Assembly: GCA_001599915.1 (NCBI GenBank)
Contig: BCIG01000030.1
Span: forward strand, 1-64,000
Direction of reading: 5' to 3'
Origin: Symbiotaphrina buchneri
Lineage: Eukaryota; Ascomycota; Symbiotaphrinales; Symbiotaphrinaceae
DNA length: 64,000 bases
Positions 54,860-64,000 of the stretch are shown here, piece by piece. Within the stretch, counting starts at the first letter, position 1. Each line of letters starts with the position of its first letter. The translations under genes and the position numbers were made by a program. The notes beneath the pieces were generated by a model. It made no database searches and had not been told where the DNA came from. It saw only the letters and a program-made list of their open reading frames with translations.

Positions 54860-56942
54860 TCAAGAGGATCCAGGCTGTTGCTCCAAGACATGCTGCAGAT
54901 CGTCACCATAACGTGCTGGACGGCGCAACTCCCTATCCTTCTTCTCCTCCTCTCCCTCCTCCACCACAATCCAATCCTTCACCACAGCCGAGCCATTCTT
55001 CACCCTCGCATACACCTCCTCCGAGCACGTCTCCGGCGCCAGAACGTAGCACTCTTCCGGCGGCGGAGGCAGCACCTTATTCTTGATAAACCGCGTATCC
55101 GCCGGTCCCATCGTCACATATTCATCCGACAACTCGAACCCTCCCGTCGCCACATCGCGATTCCCCAGCGCCCGCATGAAGATCTCATACGCCGCCTGAG
55201 GCTGATACGCAGGCACCATATGTCCGGCCTGAAAGACGCGGGAGAACGAAAAATTCCCCACCTGGCGCACCATACCCACAACATCCGTGCCATGCTCACC
55301 AACACGGATCGGCTCATACCCGGCGGCCGCAAACTCCGGCGCGGAAGAGTGGTTGACGGCCAGACTGACGGCCTCGCCGCCGAGCCAGTTGCAGGCGTAG
55401 TCGCGGTCGCCGTAAACGAGAGCGACCTTGACGCCGTGGTCGAGCGCGTGTGCAATGTCCGCGATGTAGCCGCCGCGCGCCATGTCGCCGGTGCTCTGGA
55501 AGGTGGCTGCCACGGTGTTGGAGGACTTGGTGTGGTTTATGGGAACGCCGAGCGCGGATTGCACCCAGCCGTGGTTGAGGAAGCCGGCCCAGTAGTTGTA
55601 TGGGAAGGGGTCGGCGTGCGGGTGCGTGATGTCGAACCAGCCGTGCTGGAATGGGAATGTTAGGATGTGGAGTGTGCATGAGAGTTGAGAGAGTGGCGTG
55701 GAAGACATACGTTGCTTTCGTAGAAGGGCGCCACCATGATGGAATGTGTCCAGTTCAGGGCAGACGTGCAGACGGCATTGACGATCTCCTGGTCACCATG
55801 ATTATTCGGATCCGTCTCGGCCGCCAGCCGCTGGCATTCCAGGTACATATCCCTAATGCCGCCGAACTTCTCCCACTCGTCGAGGGCGTAGGAGTAGTAA
55901 CTCTCGTTGTAAATCTGAATGCCGTACGTATTATTGAACGCCATCTCCACATACGCTGGGGCTTGAATAATGCTATCGACGCAGCCATTAATAATGCCCA
56001 ACGTATCCAGGTGGATATAATGCGCTCCCGGCTCAGTGATGGTACCATTAGCGATCTTCTCATTCTGCTCCATAAAGTACGCCGTGAACGCGGGGCCATA
56101 GCGGCCGCCGTAGGATTCGGTCCAGATGCTGATGCGCTCGTCGTGCGGCTTGTAGAACGGGAACTCCTCAAACCAGGTCTGCGCGAAATGCCACAGCGCC
56201 GTCGCGGCGTGCGCCGTCGTGTTCGCGGTGTACGTCAGGTTGCCGCTGGGGAAGGTGCCGACCAGGAAAGTGGCATTCTGCTCGGGCACTCCGTCGGAGA
56301 AGTCGGCGATGGTGATGTTGCCGGATTCGACGTCGAAAGTGCCGTTGGACGGTGTGTCGTACGAGTAGCCTACCTGCACGGGTTGGTCTATATACAGCAT
56401 CGACACTTCATTGTTCCACGACCATGGATTCAAGTATGTGCTGTTGGAATCGTTCCCTACGAAACACGGCCCGTTCTCCGCGAGCCCGCCGATGAGAGAT
56501 GAGCCGCCCGGTCCGCCGTTCATCCAGATACTCAACGGCGCGTTGACGGGGTCTTTGCGCGCCTCAAAGAACCAGAAGAATCTTGTATTCATTCAGCACC
56601 AGCAAACATACAAGAACGGCGGATTCGCCTCACGTGTTGATAGGGTAGTTCTGCGCTTCGCCGTTCTCGTCCAGTGAGCCTGGTGGGAGATGGACATAGC
56701 CGCTGTACGACCGAACACCCTCGACGGTTTCACATATCTTATTCTACGCAGCAGGTCTGTTAGCAACCATAACAATATTCCAGAACAGCCGGGCAAAAGA
56801 CCTGTTTATACGAGATGGTCACGCCCTTGTGGAACTTGGAGCGCAAGACCTTGACGCCCTCCGGCTTCGGGGGAAACTGCGCGAGCGCGCATCCCAGGAA
56901 CGAAGTTGCGAGAGCGAGCGACGAGACCCATTGAAGCTTCAT
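54860..56942 (-). CDS. Serine carboxypeptidase (S10)
   Basis: Four exons from 56942. Exon 1 has a signal peptide ([21 protein letters not shown]). Features: [36 protein letters not shown] (oxyanion), [25 protein letters not shown] (nucleophile Ser; classical GESYGG reads TESYGG), [10 protein letters not shown] (Asp) and [12 protein letters not shown] (His). Many N-x-S/T sites suit a secreted or vacuolar glycoprotein. It removes C-terminal residues in acid conditions. Normal length, about 630 residues. Confidence 0.93.
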
Positions 56943-57394
56943 GGCTGATGCACAACCAAGCGAGTCTTGGTTCTAGGAACTTGATTCACAAGATCTGGCG
57001 GAGATGGAGTCAATTGAAGGCGGCCGTTTGCTCCCATCCAGGCAGCAATTCTGGGAAATGGCGGCCTTGCCCTGGCCGTGCTTGGCGCTAATTGCGGAAT
57101 AGGAAGCTGGCTGTGCGACGTTATCAGCGGCATGCAACATCATCTTATTATTGGCCGTAGCCGGCGAATTGCTCTTATCCTCGAGTGGCTTTGTATGAGC
57201 ATTGAATTCAGAGAGTGGCTGGATAAAACAAATATCGTTGCGAGAAGATAGTGAATTCGGCTCAAGAAATCACCGCGCCCCGAGATCAGGTAATATGATA
57301 CCTCCACCTAAGTAACCCTGCAAGAGCCCCTGGACGGTACCTATTTGATCGAGAGCTCAGTCTTCGACCCTTACTCAACGCAAGCCGCGCACAA
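56943..57394. other. Intergenic, about 450 bases
   Basis: Carboxypeptidase promoter and transporter 3' flank; no gene. Confidence 0.4.
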
Positions 57395-59562
57395 TCAAGC
57401 CGCCCGCTCAGCAGCCTCGACATGCCTAGCACCCGCCTTCTCCTCGAGACCGACCTCCTCAGCCGCGACATCCCTCTCCGACACCTCCACGACTTTATCT
57501 CCAAACTCCGCCGCGATCTCTTCAAGCGTCTTCATGCGCGTCTCCCTATGCCCCATCATATTAAATCAGCACTCCATTTCACTCCAAACCTTTCTTTCTT
57601 CAAACCACCTCCGAAACAACACAAACAACAGAATGTTAGGGATTAGGATAGGAAGGATGACTCACGGGAAGTAAAAATACGCCAAGACCAGGAAGAAAGC
57701 TGTGCACGCCACGAAGACGTAGTAGTAATTCTCATGGATGTTGGCGAACGCGCTGGGCCCGGCCTCGGTGATGGCGACGTTGACGATGAAGTGCGATGCG
57801 GCGGCGAGACCCATGATCTTGCTCCGGAGTTGAATGGGTAGTACTTCGGCGCCGTAGAGCCAGGTCGTGCTGTTGAGCATGCCGTCTAGGGAGCGGGTGG
57901 GTCAGTGAGCCTGGTGAACGGAGAGGGGGGTAAGGGTTGTGTTGTGCTTACAGTATGTGACGACGAAGAGATAGATGGCGAGGATGGCAAAGCCCTTGCC
58001 GACGCGGTTCTGTGTGTTTTGGAACTCGCGCTGCATCACGGCGGCGTAGATCTCGACGAGAATAATGCCACCGAGACCGGTGAGGATCATGCTGTGGATG
58101 TGTTAGAACGAAGTCTGATCTCTGATATGACACGCGCAGGGAAGAAAGTGGCGAAAGGAAAGGGATGGCTGACTTTCTACGGCCCCATTGGTCGGTGAGG
58201 TATTTGGTCGTGATGCAGTTGGAGAGGAAGGCACAGGTTCCGTAGACCCCGGCGAGAGCGAGGATGGTCGTGGAGCTGATGCCGAGGGACTTGTAGAGGA
58301 TTGCTGAAAGGCTCGTTAGTTCACTGGAAGGGGAAGTGGTAGAGAAATGCTGGCCTACTTTGGTAGTACTGAGAGACATCAAATTAGCAACTGATTATTC
58401 TGCGGGGCCTGAGAGTGATCTCACCTGGATGACATTGACCCCGGTCAATGAGGTCATTGTATGCACTGCAATGGACCTTTTATCCCGTCAGTACCAGGTC
58501 TCACATTACCGACGAAGAGGATGAAACAGCAGGAGAGTGGATTGGAAAACTTACACCAACGCCCTATGCCTATACAACCTAAAAATCTCCTTCAACGACT
58601 TAATCTCCCGCATCATCTCATACTCGATCTGATTGCGCATGAGCGCAAACTCATGGTGGACATCATGGTCCTGCAAATCCCTTCTGATCTTGACAAACTC
58701 TTTGCGCGCCGCCTCGATCTTGCCCGCGCGGATCAGCTGCCGCGGCGAGTTCGGCATGAACGTCGCCAGCCCGATGAACATGATGATGCCCCATGGGATC
58801 TGGATGCCCAGCGGTAATCGCCATTGCACGGGCCCGTACGGAGCGTAGGAACACGCGAACCCGACCCAGTTGCTGAGCATCGTCCCGCACGAGATTCCGC
58901 ACCCGGATATACCCCCGATCAGACCCCTGTGGTTGGGCGGAGAGATTTCGCTGAGGTAGATGGGGACGGTGGCGACGAGGCCACTGGGAGGGGGTAGTGT
59001 TAGTATACCAATTTTGGGGGAGGAGATGGGACGGGTGCCTCACCCGACGGCGAAACCGGCGAGAACACGACCCGCGAGGAACATGCCGATGTTGACGGAG
59101 GCGGTTTGGATTACAGTTCCGACGGTTACGACGATGCACATCATTTGCATGAAGCGGATGCGTCCGAGCCGGTCGGCGACGAAAGTCTGCATGAGCGCTC
59201 CGACCGCTTCACCCGCGATGTAAACGGAGACGACCTGACTATGGTTAGAAACCTCGCATCCTTCTTATGGGTGCATCACGCTGGACTTACAGCTCCGGTG
59301 AGGCCATTGGAAGGATGGTGCATATAGTTGATCCAGCTTTGATGGGCGATCGCTGGTGAAAGGTCAGTCTATTGCTGAGGTGTCAAGGTAATGAGTACAG
59401 CAGGGTAGACATACTTGTAGTGGCAATCCCAGTATCGAATCCCTGTTTGCTCGATAGTTAGTCAAAAGCCAGCGGTATTGTGCGAATGGTACGTACGAAA
59501 AGAAAGGTGCCGATGGCGGCAAACAGCGCGATGCCGAAGGTATACCAGAAAGACGACGCCAT
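57395..59562 (-). CDS. MFS sugar transporter
   Basis: About eight or nine exons from 59562. Helix 1 is IALFAAIGTFLFGFDTG; next come VADRLGRIRFMQ (the D-R-L-G-R loop 2 motif), AGRVLAGFAVGG, YLSEISPPNHRG, PNSPRQLIRAGK (PESPR-type loop), TDQWGRRK and YGAEVLPIQLRSK, all marks of the hexose-transporter family. The C-tail reads ETRMKTLEEIAAEFGDKVVEV and ends at 57395. Fungal members carry hexoses, pentoses, quinate or lactose; substrate not determinable. Several exons are under 60 bases, so junctions around 58320-58560 are approximate. Confidence 0.88.
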
Positions 59563-60396
59563 CTTCGACTAGTAATCCAACGTTGTAGTATGGCAAGGTG
59601 AAAATGGTGTCTTGCGAAGGGGCCGAGATGGTAGAAACACGGACAAAAAAAAAGGGAGGTGGGACGGGAAGATATAGACAGTCCCAAGACCAGCCCAGAC
59701 CCCCGGACATAGCGCCGAGGGGATGGGGGGATTGCCAGGATTGTGGGTCTGAAAATGCGGAGAATGGTGCGGGCCAAGCCGTTTGCGGGGGTAGACCTCG
59801 GGGTAATGGAGCGCGACCGATGGCGGGTTGGGATGATGTTGCGCTCGGCTGACCTTCTTGAACAAATCATCGGAGGGAGATCTTACCCTTGATGGCCCTA
59901 GTCGCCAAGGTCAGGCGAGTGTTCGTGGAAATTGCTACGAAACTCAGATTTGGTGGGTAAATTCCGGTGCGAATCGTCTCCTACCTTAGAGACATCTCAA
60001 AACTGATTTGCATGTCGGATATGGGCTGTACTTCGGAACACCAGATCGTTGAGAAGAGAACTTGAAGGCTTCATTGTCAACAGTTGTATCTTTGCTCCGC
60101 GATCATTGCTAGTCTTTACATCCGCAAAAAGTCCTATGTGATTCGATTCCGGGGAATATTTTGCTGCTTATGGGTATGACTCGACGAATACATTCCCCGA
60201 TGTGCTTGAGACCCCATTCTTCGGGTACCCTTGTACCTTAGTAGGATGTGAGAGGTTCGCGCTGTTTGTGATGTTTGCATAATTTGTATCCAGTCCAACT
60301 GAAATATGTTTATCCGTTTCCGACGTAGTCCCACCAGTCGTCTCGCCTCTCAATCACGCAATCTCACGTGCCCAGCTAGCTCCACTTCGCAACGAC
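59563..60396. other. Divergent intergenic, about 830 bases
   Basis: Between the sugar transporter and sulfite oxidase. AT-rich around 60000-60300. No gene recognised. Confidence 0.5.
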
Positions 60397-62448
60397 ATGT
60401 CATCACTCCAGCCAGTCAAGATGCGCGCTCCACCGCTTCTAACCCGTTTTAAGCCATCTCTAACACCTCCCAGGTCTCTACCTGGCTCGTGCGTTCATCC
60501 ACCGGCTGTAAGAACCGGTTGGCTAGCCCATGGTGGGCACAGCCAGGGGTTTGCGACGGGGAGAACGATTGGCAGGGAGCGGCTGATAAGAGGTGGAGCG
60601 AGAGGAAAGGTCCGTGCTTTTGCACCTGGCGTATGGAGATCCTCGTCTGGCAAGGCTGAAGGGGAGGCGGGAGCGAGGGGAACACGTTCTGGTGTCGCGG
60701 CCGTTGGAGCTGGGGCTGTCCTGGCTGCGGTGCTGGCCTTTACTGCAAAGAGCCAGGTACTGCATGCTGACGCCCATGTCTCGCCGGCTGGAGCCTTATT
60801 TTCGAGCGAAACGTTTTCAAAGGAGGACGTTAAGCCAACAGTTGTACCTCAAGGCACCAGCAAACAGCGCACCATCCGGCTCGCCGAGCTGCCCAAGCAC
60901 GGAGCAGATGCTCCAACAAAGTGGGTCACTCGCGGCACCAGCGTCTACGACATCACGGACTTCGTCGACGCACATCCCGGCGGCGAGGTGATTCTTCGCG
61001 CCTGTGGTGGCAGCATTGATCCTTATTGGAAGATCATTACGATCCACCAGAAGAAGGAAGTCTATGACATCCTTGACTCGTTCTACATTGGCAAGATCGA
61101 TCCACGCGATCTTATTGATGGACAAATCAACTGGGGCATTCTAGGCCAAAGCCAGGAGCTTGGCGATCCATTTAAAGATGACCCGAAGCGCGATGAACGG
61201 CTTATTGTTCATACAGCTAAGCCGTGCAATGCTGAAACGCCCGCAAGCCTCCTGACTTCGTTCATTACCCCGCTACATCTTTTCTTCGTCCGCAATCACC
61301 TCTGGGTGCCACGCCTGGCTAGTGCATCGCACACGTTGACGATCGAGCTTTCAGATGGCGAGGAGAAGAGCTATAGTATCCACGACCTGCAAACCAAGTT
61401 CCGGCCACACACCATCACCACCACCCTTCAGTGCGCGGGCAACCGACGTGCACACATGAGTGCATCCTCACTTGGGCCCACATCTGGCCTGCAATGGGGA
61501 ACCGGCGCAATAAGCACCGCCGAATTCACCGGCGTCAAGCTCCGGGACGTACTCCGTGACGCCGGCTACGACGTCGACTCCTCCTCCCCCAACGCCCCTC
61601 TCGCCCCGCCCGCTTCCCAAAAACCACTACAGCGCAACCCATCCGACGCCCACGTCCACTTCTCCAGTCCGGGCGACACCTACGCGGCCTCGATCCCACT
61701 CAGCAAAGCCCTCTCCGCGCGCGACGACGTGCTGCTAGCATGGGCCATGAACGGCGCGCCCATGCCGCGCGACCACGGCGGCCCGCTGCGCGCCATCGTC
61801 CCGGGCACCGTCGCCGCACGCAGCGTCAAGTGGGTCGGCCGCGTGAGCATCAGCAGCGAGGAGTCGTTCAGCCAATGGCAGCGGCGCGACTACCGCGTCT
61901 TCGGCCCGAACGTGCGCGCTGAGACCGCGGATTGGGGGAGTGCAAGAAGTATTCAGGAGATGCCTGTGCAGAGCGCTATTTTGAGCGTCAGAGAACTCTC
62001 CTCCACTCGCGGAGACGAGCAAACCTCGCGGCAGGAGAAGGCAGAAAAGGGCGTGCAGCTCACCGGCTACGCCTACGCCGGCGGCGGGCGGGATATCGTC
62101 CGCGTGGACGTCTCCGCCGACAACGGCCGCACGTGGCAGCAGGCGCGGCTGCTAGATGATGACGCGAAGGGCAGCAAGCGCTGGGCATGGCGGCTGTGGA
62201 GTATTGAGTTTCCGCCGCTGGAGGACGCGGCTGCGGCTGCGGCTGTAGGTACGGACGCAGGTAAGGGTACAGGTGTGGGTGCGAAGGAGGCGGCGGAGAG
62301 GGCGTTTGTCGTCAAGGCAGTGGATGAGGCCCATAATACGCAGCCGGAGAGCATGGATGCGACGTGGAATTTTCGGGGGTTATTGGGTAGTGCGTGGCAT
62401 CGGGTGCTGTGGAGGGGAGAGCAGCAGGGAGAAGTGGGCGGGGCGTAG
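60397..62448 (+). CDS. Sulfite oxidase (cytochrome b5 plus molybdopterin)
   Basis: Intronless, 683 residues from 60397 (in-frame ATG at 60421 possible). The N-terminus is basic and hydroxylated with a later hydrophobic stretch (GVAAVGAGVLAAVLAFTA-like), suiting mitochondrial import. Cytochrome b5 domain: TRGTSVYDITDFVDAHPGGE (heme His) and TIHQKKEVYDILDSFYIG (second His). Molybdopterin domain: FFVRNHLWVP, LQCAGNRR (Mo-binding Cys), GISTAEFTGVKLRDVL and WAMNGAPMPRDHGGPLRAIVPG. A C-terminal dimerisation domain follows (QLTGYAYAGGGRDIVRVDVSADNG). Oxidises sulfite to sulfate, passing electrons to cytochrome c. An Ala-rich insert is seen near residues 612-630. Confidence 0.93.
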   Translation: MSSLQPVKMRAPPLLTRFKPSLTPPRSLPGSCVHPPAVRTGWLAHGGHSQGFATGRTIGRERLIRGGARGKVRAFAPGVWRSSSGKAEGEAGARGTRSGVAAVGAGAVLAAVLAFTAKSQVLHADAHVSPAGALFSSETFSKEDVKPTVVPQGTSKQRTIRLAELPKHGADAPTKWVTRGTSVYDITDFVDAHPGGEVILRACGGSIDPYWKIITIHQKKEVYDILDSFYIGKIDPRDLIDGQINWGILGQSQELGDPFKDDPKRDERLIVHTAKPCNAETPASLLTSFITPLHLFFVRNHLWVPRLASASHTLTIELSDGEEKSYSIHDLQTKFRPHTITTTLQCAGNRRAHMSASSLGPTSGLQWGTGAISTAEFTGVKLRDVLRDAGYDVDSSSPNAPLAPPASQKPLQRNPSDAHVHFSSPGDTYAASIPLSKALSARDDVLLAWAMNGAPMPRDHGGPLRAIVPGTVAARSVKWVGRVSISSEESFSQWQRRDYRVFGPNVRAETADWGSARSIQEMPVQSAILSVRELSSTRGDEQTSRQEKAEKGVQLTGYAYAGGGRDIVRVDVSADNGRTWQQARLLDDDAKGSKRWAWRLWSIEFPPLEDAAAAAAVGTDAGKGTGVGAKEAAERAFVVKAVDEAHNTQPESMDATWNFRGLLGSAWHRVLWRGEQQGEVGGA

Positions 62449-62859
62449 GAGGGAGGGAAGAAGATGAGTTTCGATGCGTTTGATGCGTTGATTTGCGGTT
62501 TGCTATCTTCATATTTGCTGGTTTTTTTATGCGACTCGAATACGATTCCCGGATACCGATTAGGCTCAAGACTGCGGCTGCTGAAAGGTGCAAGCCCGTC
62601 CCCGTCGTGGTAGCTTTATCGAAGCTTTGGTATCGGGTCCCGGAGCCTCGACAAAATGGCCGGAATAGGGCCACGGGGATCTTCCAAGAGCTCGTCTCTA
62701 GTATCACATGCATGGTTTCGTAACTATATTATATACATTCATTGAGGACCCTGTGATAGAGTTCCCTCATGATCCCGGGACCGCTCCTCCACGGCCTCAT
62801 CGGCGCCCCCAACAACCCTTCCACCTCGAAGGGTATCATCTCCAACGGCAGCGTCATCA
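62449..62859. other. Convergent 3' region, about 410 bases
   Basis: Between sulfite oxidase and the transporter stop; nothing recognised. Confidence 0.4.
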
Positions 62860-64000
62860 TTACTCCTCCGCCAAAGCCCTCCTCTTCTTGCGTCTCAGCA
62901 CTCTCAATAACTCGAACAAACACAGACTGGCCACGATATACGTGACGCCGGCGAAGATCTGCGTATAGAGATACTCCCGCGAGGAGTTTGGCCGCCGGAT
63001 CTTGAGTGCGATGACTTCCGCGACTGCCATTTTAAATCGTCAGTTGGGGGTTATTTTGGAGGAGGGGATGTGGGGATGCTGAAAAGGGGAGGGGAAGGGG
63101 AGGAGGCTTACAGGTGACCGGAAGCACGGTCGACAGCCAGACAATCGAGAGCATCGAGTTGAGCTCTTTCAGGCCGACGACTTCTACGCATATTGGACCG
63201 ATTGTCTGGTCGACATGTTAGTATATATTAAGGGTGTCAGTGAGTTGGCAGTGCAGGACTGACCATCCAGAAAACACCAATGACGGTGCCATTGAAGATA
63301 GCATAGAAGATCAAGAAGCCATAGCTCTGACACGGCAGCCAGAAAGCAAAACAGCCCAAGCCAGCTAAGATCGTAGACACAGCCGCGACCTCGATTCGGC
63401 CATACCTATCGCTCGCGAAGCCCGTGACTGGCCTTCCAATAATAGTGCCGAGGTTCAGGAACGCCGTGATGGAGCTGGCGTTCTGCTTCGACAGCCCGAT
63501 GCTGACGCCGAAATCCGACATGGAGTAGAGCAGCGTCATGTACCCCAGCAGCCCGACGAAGCCCCACGCCAGCACGAGGAACACATCGAATCGGACCAGC
63601 AGCTTCGTATCGAACCCGCGCTGTGGCGGCTGGATATGCGCGTTGCGGTCGCGCAGCAGCAGCGTGCCCACAAGATTCACCGCCGCCGCCACGATGCCCG
63701 TGATCCGCAGCGACCAGCCCAGGCCCAGATGCCGGATCATCGCATCCGTGGCAAAACTAAACACCAGCCCGCCCACGCCCGACCCAGCGCCCACAATGCC
63801 ATTCGCCAGGCTGCGCTTGCGGTCGAACCACTGGCTCAGGATGGGCAGGCTGGGAATGTAGGTGAAGCCGATGCCGACGCCCAGCAGGAAGCCTTGCGTC
63901 AGGTACAAATGCCAGACCTGGTTGGCGAACGAGGCCGCGATGTACCCGCCGGCCTGGAAGAGGACGCCGAGGATCCTGGGGACCCGGAACCCGTGCAAGC
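62860..64000 (-). CDS. MCT-like MFS transporter, 3' part
   Basis: Runs off the right edge, so the 5' end is missing. The long exon (to 63237 or slightly beyond) reads ANQVWHLYLTQGFLLGVGIGF, SLPILSQWFDRKRSLANGIVGAGSGVGGLVFSF and GRPVTGFASDRYGRIE, the pattern of fungal monocarboxylate-transporter-like proteins. Two further exons give TIGPICVEVVGLKELNSMLSIVWLSTVLPVT and REYLYTQIFAGVTYIVASLCLF, ending LLRVLRRKKRALAEE at 62860. Substrates in this family include monocarboxylates, riboflavin and secondary metabolites. Confidence 0.87.

Overview
The window comes from a filamentous ascomycete, most likely a eurotialean (Aspergillus/Penicillium-like) genome. Genes are interrupted by short introns of about 50-130 bases with GT...AG ends and CTAAC-like branch sites. 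Zn(II)2Cys6 regulators are frequent, and the (R)-selective transaminase closely matches what I remember of the Aspergillus terreus enzyme. I see no rRNA, tRNA, CRISPR array, virus-like element or recognisable transposon. The content is almost wholly accessory catabolic or secondary metabolism, transport and regulation. Exon structures were built by hand from splice signals and conserved motifs.

Layout. 0-6.5 kb is a C-N bond catabolism group: a dimethylformamidase-like 3' end, a peroxisomal D-amino-acid oxidase, a divergent (R)-amine transaminase and a zinc-cluster regulator. 6.6-21.8 kb holds a GRE2-like reductase, a fungal-specific protein of unknown function, an SDR, a lactate-monooxygenase-like flavoprotein, a shortened regulator, a cutinase-family esterase, another regulator, a glutathione transferase and a P450. 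22.6-27.6 kb carries an ankyrin protein with a STAND/NLR-type N-terminus beside a broken caspase-like relic. 28.1-34.8 kb has an ACC-synthase-like aminotransferase, a divergent 2OG-Fe(II) oxygenase, a zinc alcohol dehydrogenase and a peroxisomal 2-hydroxyacid oxidase.

35.7-45.2 kb holds an Rds1-like ferritin-fold protein, a small membrane protein, a YwbE/zinc-finger protein, a second 2OG oxygenase, a metallo-beta-lactamase fragment, an acetyl-CoA hydrolase/CoA-transferase and an SDR. 45.7-64 kb holds a zinc-cluster regulator, a GABA-type permease with a dense GATA-site promoter, a DUF202 protein, a quinone-oxidoreductase-like MDR, a glycine-rich membrane protein, a serine carboxypeptidase, a sugar transporter, sulfite oxidase and the 3' part of an MCT-like transporter.

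Cross-cutting points. Three flavin oxidases end in PTS1-like tripeptides (ARL, SRL, SKI), suggesting peroxisomal oxidation of D-amino and 2-hydroxy acids. Several otherwise well-conserved genes need a single-base correction to keep frame, often in G/C runs. This points to assembly error or recent decay, and start/stop calls for those genes should be read with that in mind. About 200 bases upstream of the ACC-synthase-like gene recur in front of the caspase-like relic.
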